From contig JAJTWY010000008.1 of the NCBI GenBank assembly GCA_021463165.1, positions 62,001 to 126,000 of the forward strand: a stretch of DNA of 64,000 nt, in the 5' to 3' direction. Shown here one piece after another: positions 56,394 through 63,544 of the stretch. Made by a program: the position numbers and the translations under genes. The notes under the pieces were generated by a model that did not search any database, had not been told where the DNA came from, and saw only the letters and a list, made by a program, of their open reading frames with translations. Source of the stretch: Pyrinomonadaceae bacterium. Lineage in GTDB: Bacteria > Acidobacteriota > Blastocatellia > Pyrinomonadales > Pyrinomonadaceae. Position 1 is the first letter of the stretch, and each line of letters begins with the position of its first letter.

Positions 56394-56528
56394 GCCACAC
56401 CTACGAGGTTAGCTGCCGGGCTAGGAGCGAAAGATTACCCCCGCGTTACGTTAACGCTTCGCCCCGTCTCGATCAACATCGAGAATTGGGTCCCCCGCGC
56501 CGCCTCACGTCAGACGGCTTCGGTGATC
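56394..56528 (-). promoter_or_regulatory. c-di-AMP (ydaO/yuaA-type) riboswitch
   Basis: Read on the minus strand, this stretch holds the conserved segments of the ydaO aptamer in the right order: GGGGGACCC (56496-56488), a hairpin with loop GTTG, CGGGGCGAA, a hairpin (GCGTTAAC...), GGGGGTAATC, and the hallmark CAGCTAACCTCGTAG (56415-56401). A terminal P1 helix could pair ATCACC with GGTGTG-type bases. ydaO aptamers bind c-di-AMP and mostly control wall, osmotic and potassium genes. Here the next same-strand gene is the FG-GAP protein about 240 bp further on. Identification is by consensus memory, not a covariance-model score. The 463-bp region without a protein gene holds promoter, aptamer and terminator. 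Confidence 0.88.
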
Positions 56529-56546
56529 AACTTTTCAACACTTGAA

Positions 56547-56575
56547 ATCGTACCACAAAGCATCCTGAGTTTCAA
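56547..56575 (-). promoter_or_regulatory. Candidate sigma-70 promoter of the riboswitch transcript
   Basis: On the minus strand, TTGAAA (56575-56570) and TACGAT (56552-56547) are separated by exactly 17 bp. A start site about 7 bp after the -10 falls near 56540, some 12 bp before the aptamer, which fits the expected leader length. It lies in the region between the DUF420 stop and the aptamer, supporting an independent transcript. Confidence 0.55.
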
Positions 56576-56616
56576 TAGGGATCTTTTGCAAAAACAAAAC
56601 TTTTCTTTCATCGCGG

Positions 56617-57063
56617 CTATCTGGCCGGATAAAGATGGTAGAGCATCATGTACACAACGACGCCGGTCGCAGAAACATAAAGCCAGATCGGGAAAACGAG
56701 CCGAGCCAGCTTTCGGTGCGATTCGTACCAACCCTTCAAGCCTCGCCGAAGCGTAACGATCACGAATGGTCCTATCACCGCCGCGAGTATCGTGTGGGAT
56801 GTGAGAATGGTGAAATATATGGGCCGCGCGACGCCGTCACCGGCGAACCGGGTAGGCCCGAGTCCGTAAAGATATGTGCGGATCGCATGGTGCGTTACAT
56901 ATCCAATAAGGAAAACCGCGGAAACGGTGCTCGCAGCGAGCATACACACGCGGTGTGCCCCCACCTTGCGTTTCATTATGAAAAAAAAACCGGCGGTAAG
57001 GAAACACGCGCTCAGGGCGTTCAGCCCTGCATTCACATGGGGAAAGACCTGGAGCAGTTCCAT
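56617..57063 (-). CDS. DUF420 membrane protein, cytochrome oxidase assembly type
   Basis: 148 residues with four hydrophobic segments. The His/Arg-containing region (YVTHHAIRT, HTILAAVIGPFVIVTLRR, HRKLAR) and the overall length match DUF420 (CtaM-like) proteins, which are needed for cytochrome oxidase assembly in Bacillus. Here it is directly downstream (adjacent, no gap) of cytochrome oxidase subunit III, the expected context. The His residues could hold haem or copper; that is inference. Confidence 0.85.
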   Translation of the reverse strand: MELLQVFPHVNAGLNALSACFLTAGFFFIMKRKVGAHRVCMLAASTVSAVFLIGYVTHHAIRTYLYGLGPTRFAGDGVARPIYFTILTSHTILAAVIGPFVIVTLRRGLKGWYESHRKLARLVFPIWLYVSATGVVVYMMLYHLYPAR

Positions 57064-57798
57064 CTATTTCCAGAAACCCAGCAGGACAAAGAGCACGATC
57101 CAAAGTGCTCCCATGAAATGCCAATACCAGCCAACGACCTCGGCCAAACTCTGTCGCCTTGTGATCTCAATAAGATTCTCGGTCGGGTGCAAGTTACGCA
57201 GGAGTATCGACCCAAGCGCGGCGATACCGCCGATCACGTGCACGGCGTGTACTGCAGTCAGAATATAGAAAAAACCGGCATAGGAATTACCCTCGACAAA
57301 AAGCCCCCGCGAGTTGAGTGCCAACCAAGCCAGGATCTGTGACGAAATGAACGATGCACCCAAAACCGTCGTGACAATAAGCCATTTCTTGGCGCGCGGT
57401 TGATCGTTCCTGTCAACTGCAAGTTTTGCGAGGTGATAAACAATACTGCTCGCGAGAATTATCGCGGTACTCATCCAAACCGGCAGCGGGAGGTCAAAGG
57501 GCTTCCATTCCACTGCCTTGTTGGTCGAAATGACTATGTACGCCGCTATCAGGCCGCCAAAAGTCATGAGGACAACCAACAGTAGAAACCCCGTCAAGAC
57601 TCTCGATTTGCTCGGAAGAAAAGGCTGAATGCCACCCTTGGCTTCCGGTTCCGGTTGCTCACCTCCTCCGCCGTCGTCCCCCGGATTGCGTCCGCCACCG
57701 CCGCGGCCGCTGCCAGAACCAGTGCCGCCCAAGTGGCCCAGACGTCGTTTTTTCTCGGGCACCGTGTCTTCGATAATGTCAGCTGTTCCGGTCACCAT
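57064..57798 (-). CDS. ctaE: Cytochrome c oxidase (haem-copper) subunit III
   Basis: 244 residues. After a charged start, residues about 28-55 are a Gly-rich disordered stretch (runs of Gly with Ser, Asn and Asp) rare in this subunit; then comes the membrane core with five spans: SRVLTGFLLLVVLM, VWMSTAIILASSIVYHLAK, WLIVTTVLGASFISSQILAW, YAGFFYILTAVHAVHVIGG and EVVGWYWHFMGALWIVLFVLLG, the final being the signature (W-HF-G-W). Subunits I and II are not in the window. Forms a block with haem O synthase (7 bp upstream) and DUF420. Confidence 0.9.
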   Translation of the reverse strand: MVTGTADIIEDTVPEKKRRLGHLGGTGSGSGRGGGGRNPGDDGGGGEQPEPEAKGGIQPFLPSKSRVLTGFLLLVVLMTFGGLIAAYIVISTNKAVEWKPFDLPLPVWMSTAIILASSIVYHLAKLAVDRNDQPRAKKWLIVTTVLGASFISSQILAWLALNSRGLFVEGNSYAGFFYILTAVHAVHVIGGIAALGSILLRNLHPTENLIEITRRQSLAEVVGWYWHFMGALWIVLFVLLGFWK

Positions 57799-57805
57799 AA
57801 GATCT

Positions 57806-58708
57806 TTATCGCCTGTCTGCGACCATTAGGATGAAAAGAAGCGGAAGATAAATGACGGTAACGATAAGCAGCTTCCGCGATTTTTCGACAGTTTTCGCGC
57901 GGGCGGCCTGAACACTGGCAAAGGTGAACCAGAGGCCAAGAAGCGTAGCTCCGATCAGGAAGATCCAGCCCGACATCGCGAGGAAAAATGGGGCGAGACT
58001 GATCGGGAAAAGCATCAAGGCGAACAGAACTATCTGGCGAGCGGTTATCTTGCCGTCAGGGTCCACAACGGGCAGCATTTGAATACCGGCCTTTGCGTAC
58101 TCTTCGCGATACATCCACGCGATGGCAAAAAAGTGCGGGAACTGCCATAAGAATTGCATCGCAAACAATGCCCACGCGCCGAGCGTGATCTCGTTCGCAG
58201 CCGCCGTCCATCCCATCAATGGCGGCAGTGCTCCCGGTAAGGCCCCGATAGCGGTGGAGGCCGAGGTTCGTGTCTTCAACGGAGTATAGACAAGAACGTA
58301 GCCGACAATAACGATAATGCCGAGGACCGCGGTCAACGCGTTCACCGCCAGAAGCATATAGAGTTCCGCGAGAACACACAAAAGAATGCCGAATATCAAT
58401 GCCTCATGCGGCACTAACACCTTCGAGGGCAGCGGCCTCTTCGCGGTCCTGTCCATTACCGTGTCGAGGTCGCGCTCCCAGTACTGATTCAGGGTTGCAA
58501 CTCCAAAAGCTAAGAGCGCGATAGCGGTCATCGCATTTACGAACAGGACAAGATCAAATCCCTGAGAAGAACCCAGGTAGAATCCCGCAGCCGCTGTAAG
58601 CACGAGCATGAAAGCGATGCGCGGCTTGGTCAGTTCGACGTAAGCCGCGAACTTCCCTCGCGATCCAACAAGCTTTCTCTGATCTATACCGGCAGCCAGC
58701 GAATCCAT
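57806..58708 (-). CDS. ctaB: Protohaem IX farnesyltransferase (haem O synthase)
   Basis: 300 residues, UbiA-type prenyltransferase with about eight spans. YVELTKPRIAFMLVLTAAAGF, the first Asp-rich motif NQYWERDLDTVMDRTAKRPLP, and the second region (YREEYAKAGIQMLP) match CtaB/CyoE. It makes haem O for a haem-copper oxidase; a haem A synthase is not seen. It heads the block with coxC and DUF420 on the minus strand, and diverges from resB. Confidence 0.95.
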   Translation of the reverse strand: MDSLAAGIDQRKLVGSRGKFAAYVELTKPRIAFMLVLTAAAGFYLGSSQGFDLVLFVNAMTAIALLAFGVATLNQYWERDLDTVMDRTAKRPLPSKVLVPHEALIFGILLCVLAELYMLLAVNALTAVLGIIVIVGYVLVYTPLKTRTSASTAIGALPGALPPLMGWTAAANEITLGAWALFAMQFLWQFPHFFAIAWMYREEYAKAGIQMLPVVDPDGKITARQIVLFALMLFPISLAPFFLAMSGWIFLIGATLLGLWFTFASVQAARAKTVEKSRKLLIVTVIYLPLLFILMVADRR

Positions 58709-58738
58709 ACTATTCCAGCAACTACTATCGTAACAGTA

Positions 58739-58766
58739 AGAATATCGCCTGAAATGATGATTTCAA
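58739..58766 (-). promoter_or_regulatory. Candidate sigma-70 promoter for ctaB-coxC-DUF420
   Basis: Minus strand TTGAAA (58766-58761) and TATTCT (58744-58739) with a 16-bp spacer, about 30 bp before the ctaB ATG. This places the start site near 58732 and leaves a short leader. The divergent resB gene begins 66 bp from the -35 box. Confidence 0.4.
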
Positions 58767-58831
58767 AGCTTTCGACTATGACTCAACGCGATTTTTTCAT
58801 CAACCTGAACTTATTTTGTATAGGATGACAA

Positions 58832-60427
58832 TTGACCGCCCGTGCGATATTCTTAGACAAATTGCGTATGTCGGCCGCGGAAGAAACCATCAAACAGCGA
58901 CCTGAGATCCGAAAGCAGTCTGCTCCAATGCTTAACCGCGCTCTCGATTTCCTGAGCTCGGTTCGCTTCGGAATAGTCCAACTCGTCGTGCTTGTCATCC
59001 TTTCGCTGATCGGGATGCTCATCCTGCAGCAAAATGTGCAGGGCTTTGACGCATATTATGTCTCGCTTACTCCTGCCGAGCGACTTGTTTTTGGCAAGCT
59101 AGGATTTTTTGATATCTATCACAGCTGGTATTACAATCTGCTGCTGCTGACTCTCTCCCTCAATATTATCCTTGCCTCGATCGACCGATTTCCTTCGGCG
59201 TGGGCCTACATCCGTTCGCCAAAGAGAACGGCGACAAAAGCGTGGCTTCGGTCGCTCCGCTCGAATGAGTCATTTACCTTCGCCAATGTGGAAGAAGCCG
59301 ACCTGGTGGCGAAGATCAAGACCATTTTTGACAAGGCCGGGCTCAAGTCGGTCACGACCGAAGTAAATTCCTTGGAATACGGTGTTGACAGCGAAGGCCG
59401 AAAGGATTTTTCCGTGACGACCAACAAATCTGGCACGGTCGTCTTCGGCGAGAGCGGGCGTCTCAATCGGCTCGGAGCATACGTCGTTCACGTGTTCCTA
59501 CTTCTATTGTTTCTAGGCCACTTCGTGGCCCTGCAAACTGGCTTTGATGCCGATGTTCGGATGGTGCCCGGGGTCACTACAGATGAGATCCAGAAGATAG
59601 AATTCAATCTGGATAAGAAGGAAAAGTTCAATGTAAAAGTGCCCTTCAAGATGGAGTGCACGGATATCCAGCAGCGGCTGATCAACGAGAACGGCCCTAT
59701 CGATGTGACCAATACCCTTGATTGGCGGACCCAGATGAAGATCACGGATCCCGACTACGGTGAATCCATCATCGACGTCAGCATGAACAAACCGTTCAGC
59801 TATCGCGGGTATCGATTTTTCCAGGCTCAGACGATCCCGGTCGGAAACGCGCGCAGCGTTTCGATCGAAGCCATTCCACAGGCCGGTGGCGGATCAACTA
59901 AACTTGAATTGAAACGAGGCAGCAAGGCCGATCTCCCGGATGGCACAACGGTCGAATACGCCGACTTCATGCCTGATTTCACCTTTGGCGGTGATGGTCA
60001 GCCCGATACCAAGAGCGGCGAGTACAACAATCCTGTCGCTATTCTGAATGTTACGCCGCCGCAGGGTGAACGAGTAAGAGTCTTCGCCTTTGCGTCCGGT
60101 ATTGCAGAGAACATACCCGTCGGAGCGCCGAAGGCGGGCTACAAATGGCGACTGACGAATTTCGAGAAATCCCCGCTTGCCCACATCCTCTCGATCAAAT
60201 ATGACCCTTACGATGGTGCCTTCATCGCGTGGTACGTAGGTGGTTTTGGCCTGATCGGTGCCCTTGGCTTTGTATTCTTTTATCCTCACAAACGTGCTTG
60301 GGCCCTTGTCGAAAAGCACAACGATAACTCGGTTGAAGTGGTGCTCGGAGGTGAGGCAAACCGAAATCAGGTCGCCTTTGCCGAAAAGCTCGACCGCGTT
60401 GCTGAGCAGATCCGAGCCATCCAATGA
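58832..60427 (+). CDS. resB: ResB-family cytochrome c biogenesis protein
   Basis: 531 residues: a cytoplasmic N-terminus, two spans with a short loop about 45-125 (QLVVLVILSLIGMLILQQ, YYNLLLLTLSLNIILAS), one span near 215-235 (LGAYVVHVFLLLLFLGHFVALQTGF), a large extracytoplasmic domain, and a final span at about 470-490. His residues in these regions could carry haem ligands. It is the System II partner of CcsA, 26 bp downstream. The TTG at 58832 is preferred because AGGA sits six bases before it; the next ATG at 58868 has no SD. Confidence 0.9.
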   Translation: MTARAIFLDKLRMSAAEETIKQRPEIRKQSAPMLNRALDFLSSVRFGIVQLVVLVILSLIGMLILQQNVQGFDAYYVSLTPAERLVFGKLGFFDIYHSWYYNLLLLTLSLNIILASIDRFPSAWAYIRSPKRTATKAWLRSLRSNESFTFANVEEADLVAKIKTIFDKAGLKSVTTEVNSLEYGVDSEGRKDFSVTTNKSGTVVFGESGRLNRLGAYVVHVFLLLLFLGHFVALQTGFDADVRMVPGVTTDEIQKIEFNLDKKEKFNVKVPFKMECTDIQQRLINENGPIDVTNTLDWRTQMKITDPDYGESIIDVSMNKPFSYRGYRFFQAQTIPVGNARSVSIEAIPQAGGGSTKLELKRGSKADLPDGTTVEYADFMPDFTFGGDGQPDTKSGEYNNPVAILNVTPPQGERVRVFAFASGIAENIPVGAPKAGYKWRLTNFEKSPLAHILSIKYDPYDGAFIAWYVGGFGLIGALGFVFFYPHKRAWALVEKHNDNSVEVVLGGEANRNQVAFAEKLDRVAEQIRAIQ

Positions 60428-60453
60428 GAATTAGATAGTTGAGACTGAACATT

Positions 60454-62049
60454 ATGCAAGAGCTGGATAAATTTGAGAACCGCACATCCTGGAAGTCGTA
60501 TTTGCCAGCGATACTGGTTATCGCCGGAGCTTTCATCATGCTTGGGCTCAGACTGCAAACGGGCCCCAATTTCATCAATGATGCAGCTCTGATGATGCTG
60601 GCATTGGCCTGCTATATACTCGCGGCCCTGTTTCAGTTGACCAATCTATATGCACCATCCTCGATGGCGGAGAAGATCGGCTTCTATGGTGCAGCGCTGG
60701 GCGTGTTTTTCAATCTCTCCAGTTGGTTGCTGCGATGGGTGAACTCCTACGACCATGAGATAGCAATAATGCGGGCCAGCGGAAATATGGCTGACCCATG
60801 GATCTTCCGTTATATTCCGCTCACCAACCTTTATGATTACGGAGTTGCGTTCGCGTTTGGAGCGGGACTCACCACGCTTCTCTTTGCCAGCCGCAAAAAT
60901 TTCCGCATACTCGGTGCCTTTACGCTTCCGCTTGCGGCACTGATCCTCACCTTATCGCGATTTATCGGCGGCGAGTTCATCAACCTCCCACCGGTGCTCG
61001 ATTCCTACTGGCGTCCAATACACGTGGGCGTTGCCAGCTTAAGTTATGGCATCGCGATGGTGTGCTTTGCCGTTGCGGTCATCTACCTTCTCAAGGATGG
61101 AGTAAAGGTTCATCTGATGGCGATCTGGTCGAGCCTGTTCGGCTTGGCTGTGATCGCGACGATCAGCAAGTTCTCGGTCTTCACCCAGTTCGTATATCGA
61201 GCCGGCCTCTTCCTACCAAACGAGGCCGGAAAGAAACCGTTTTCTGCCCCGTTCAGGCTCGAGATGCCTTATGTCGGCCCTGCTCTCGTTATCTCCGGCT
61301 TGCTGCTTGCGGGAACCATTGTTGCGTTTCTGATCTATCATTACCAAAAGCAGGAGGCCGCAGGACGGCTTGGTCATATACTCCTCAAACTGGCTCTCGT
61401 CGCGCAACTGTTGTCGATCGGGCTTCTTGTTTACGGAATTAGGGATAATTCGAATGTCTCGGCAAGGCTTCAGGCACAACTGACGCAAGACCCTTATCAA
61501 TATACTGTGGCCGGCATGGCGATGGCGGAGAACCAACAACTTTCCGTTGCCGAGCTTTCGCGGATAACCCCGCAGCAGCACGAACAGATGGGTCGTGCCT
61601 ACATCCAGGCAAATGGCGATAAGCTCTACCTCAGTTTGAACACAAATCCGGTCGAGATATCGGCCCTTATTACGGCACTCGTTGCGACGTTGTTCGTTAT
61701 CCTATTTGCTTTTCGAACCGAGACGATCCGTGAAAGACTGCCTAGTCTTGAGTCTCTCGACAGCCTGATGTACAAGACCGCGTGTCTCGCCTTTGCCGGC
61801 TTGGCAATGCTGCTGATAACCGGTGCGATCTGGGCGAATGAATCCTGGGGTCGCCCGTGGGGTTTCGACTCAAAGGAAACAGGAGCTTTGATCGCATGGC
61901 TCACCTATGCGGCATTTCTCCACACGCGGATATCGCGTGGATGGAAAGGCCGAAGCTCCGCCTACTTCGCTATTGTTGGATTCCTATTGGTTTTATTTAC
62001 GTATCTGGGTGTCAGCTATCTGCTAAGCGGATTGCACAGCTACGCCTAG
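60454..62049 (+). CDS. ccsA: CcsA/ResC cytochrome c synthase subunit
   Basis: 531 residues with about 12 hydrophobic spans, including an N-terminal extra region. The WWD-type haem-handling motif is WGRPWGFDSKETGALIAW; the canonical form is WGxxWxWDxKET, so one Trp is Phe here and the Trp after KET is Gly, while the acidic and charged residues are kept. HVGVASLSYG and LHTRISRGWKG are the conserved His regions. With ResB it attaches haem to CxxCH proteins such as the peroxidase-like protein at 23.9 kb. The ATG at 60454 is chosen; the TTG at 60439 is also open. Confidence 0.92.
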   Translation: MQELDKFENRTSWKSYLPAILVIAGAFIMLGLRLQTGPNFINDAALMMLALACYILAALFQLTNLYAPSSMAEKIGFYGAALGVFFNLSSWLLRWVNSYDHEIAIMRASGNMADPWIFRYIPLTNLYDYGVAFAFGAGLTTLLFASRKNFRILGAFTLPLAALILTLSRFIGGEFINLPPVLDSYWRPIHVGVASLSYGIAMVCFAVAVIYLLKDGVKVHLMAIWSSLFGLAVIATISKFSVFTQFVYRAGLFLPNEAGKKPFSAPFRLEMPYVGPALVISGLLLAGTIVAFLIYHYQKQEAAGRLGHILLKLALVAQLLSIGLLVYGIRDNSNVSARLQAQLTQDPYQYTVAGMAMAENQQLSVAELSRITPQQHEQMGRAYIQANGDKLYLSLNTNPVEISALITALVATLFVILFAFRTETIRERLPSLESLDSLMYKTACLAFAGLAMLLITGAIWANESWGRPWGFDSKETGALIAWLTYAAFLHTRISRGWKGRSSAYFAIVGFLLVLFTYLGVSYLLSGLHSYA

Positions 62050-62050
62050 G

Positions 62051-62965
62051 CTATTCGATCGTTACCTTTACGACATCAAGGAGTGAATATTTCGAGACAG
62101 CACTCCCCTTGAACATTACCGTTAGCCAGCCTTTATCTACATTGAAACGGGTTACTTCGGTCATCGGGCGCTCGATGACCGAACCGTCTTTCAATTGAAT
62201 GACAAGTCGCCTGTTCGCCAGCGGATCAAGCTTTTTTTCTGTTGGCTGAGGTTTGGTCCGCTCGCTCGGTGCAACCTCCCGGTCCCTGTCACTCGCAGGC
62301 TTCGCTATTATTGTCGGTGGCGGGATCGTCGACTTGACGACAACCTCTGGTTTGTCGGCGACCTTTGAACTCTTCTCAGGAAGCGATCTTGGATCTCTCG
62401 ATGTAGATGCCGTCTCTCGTTTGACGGATTCCGGCTCCTTGGCTTGGACGACGGTCTTTTTTCGCGTATTGCCCGTCGCGGGTTCGTTCACCGCCTCGAT
62501 CGTCGGTTCTGCTTCTTCCTTTCTTGGCTTCAGGGCAACGAAGCTGCCGCCAAATCTCACACGATATTCCGCAGCTTCATCATTTGGCGTACGGCCCTGT
62601 ATCCGAAGTAAAAGCTTTTCCTCCTTCCTCAGATAGATCAACCGCCCGGTCTCGTTCAACGAGGGATCGAATACCACTATTTTAGTAAGCGGCCTCAGGC
62701 CATCCTTAATAAAGACGTCTATATCGCCGGTGAAGTTCTTTGTGACCAGGTTGATGAATATATCACCCTGAGTTCCTTCAAATTCGAAGAAATAGGAAGT
62801 GATCCTCGAATCGCCAAGCGGGCGGGCCTTGATCGATCCGACGAGATCGTTGCTGGTTATCGCTGTTGGAAAGTTCTGATCCCGGGACTGAGCGCTTGCT
62901 GCTCCGCCAAAGAGAAATAGGACGACGGTCAGCAAAAGTGTCGATCGGATGAGAAACTGAGCCAT
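62051..62965 (-). CDS. Secreted protein of unknown function
   Basis: 304 residues with a signal peptide (about 1-26, ending ASAQ). Residues about 30-135 form a beta-rich domain resembling a PPC (bacterial pre-peptidase C-terminal-like) fold: FFEFEGTQGDIFINLVTK, GDIDVFIKDG and KLLLRIQGRTPNDEAAEYRVRFGG. A Lys/Glu/Thr/Pro-rich linker follows (about 145-245), and a final domain (about 255-304: LVIQLKDGSVIERPMTEV). PPC-like domains are often found on secreted enzymes; here no enzyme domain is seen. It ends one base from the convergent ccsA gene. Confidence 0.65.
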   Translation of the reverse strand: MAQFLIRSTLLLTVVLFLFGGAASAQSRDQNFPTAITSNDLVGSIKARPLGDSRITSYFFEFEGTQGDIFINLVTKNFTGDIDVFIKDGLRPLTKIVVFDPSLNETGRLIYLRKEEKLLLRIQGRTPNDEAAEYRVRFGGSFVALKPRKEEAEPTIEAVNEPATGNTRKKTVVQAKEPESVKRETASTSRDPRSLPEKSSKVADKPEVVVKSTIPPPTIIAKPASDRDREVAPSERTKPQPTEKKLDPLANRRLVIQLKDGSVIERPMTEVTRFNVDKGWLTVMFKGSAVSKYSLLDVVKVTIE

Positions 62966-62976
62966 TCCCGGACCTA

Positions 62977-63432
62977 CTATAGTTCTTTTTTAAGATGCAC
63001 GAGTCGGGAGGTTTCGCCGTAACCCAATTTAGTATGAGCAAGAAGACTGACGGAATTGTCCACCTCAGCATCGGACGCCATCTCAGAACATCCGCGGCGC
63101 CGAGCCCAGCCCTCGGCCATTCGAACCAGCCGAGTGCCGATACCGTCCCGGCGATAAGGCTCCTCGACGAACCATCCTTCCAGATAGCCGACATTATCCG
63201 TATCGCAGTCCTCGACATGCGAGCGGATACTTGCCTCAAGAAAACCGCACAGTCTGCCATTCTCGAGCTCAGCGACCGCTACGTACTGCGTATCCGAATG
63301 CTCAATGATATCAACCATCTCCGACTTGTGATCGTCCTCCGACGATTCATCCCACAGAAGCGTGCGAAGCCGGAGCCATTCCGAGAGATCCCGTTCCGCC
63401 AAGTCCCTGACTTTTACGTCGTTGGTTGTCAT
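62977..63432 (-). CDS. GNAT acetyltransferase, AAC(6')-type
   Basis: 151 residues, single GNAT domain. The match to aminoglycoside 6'-N-acetyltransferases of the AAC(6')-I subgroup is by pattern: an early RDLSEWLRLRTLLWDESSEDDH, AVAELENGRLCGFLEASIRSH, LEGWFVEEPYRRDGIGTRLV (acetyl-CoA loop Q/RxxGxG/A form RRDGIG), and the end SDAEVDNSVSLLAHTKLGYGETSRLVHLKK. Such enzymes transfer acetyl from acetyl-CoA to amines. The true substrate in this organism is unknown; an environmental role other than resistance is equally possible. It is 11 bp upstream of the unknown secreted gene. Confidence 0.82.
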   Translation of the reverse strand: MTTNDVKVRDLAERDLSEWLRLRTLLWDESSEDDHKSEMVDIIEHSDTQYVAVAELENGRLCGFLEASIRSHVEDCDTDNVGYLEGWFVEEPYRRDGIGTRLVRMAEGWARRRGCSEMASDAEVDNSVSLLAHTKLGYGETSRLVHLKKEL

Positions 63433-63496
63433 TGAAATCCGATTCTAGCAGTCTTCGTGCTTTTGAACAAAGGAGATACCGCCGATCGAAAGGCGC

Positions 63497-63524
63497 AAAA
63501 AAGGCCGGGCATTCGATCCCGGCC
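63497..63524 (-). terminator. Intrinsic terminator after the S41 peptidase gene at the right edge
   Basis: Minus strand: GGCCGGG (63524-63518), an eight-base loop, CCCGGCC (63509-63503) and six T residues (plus-strand A run 63497-63502). It lies 21 bp after the S41 stop and before the acetyltransferase gene, so the two are separate transcription units. Confidence 0.85.
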
Positions 63525-63544
63525 TGAGTATCCATAGAAAACTA

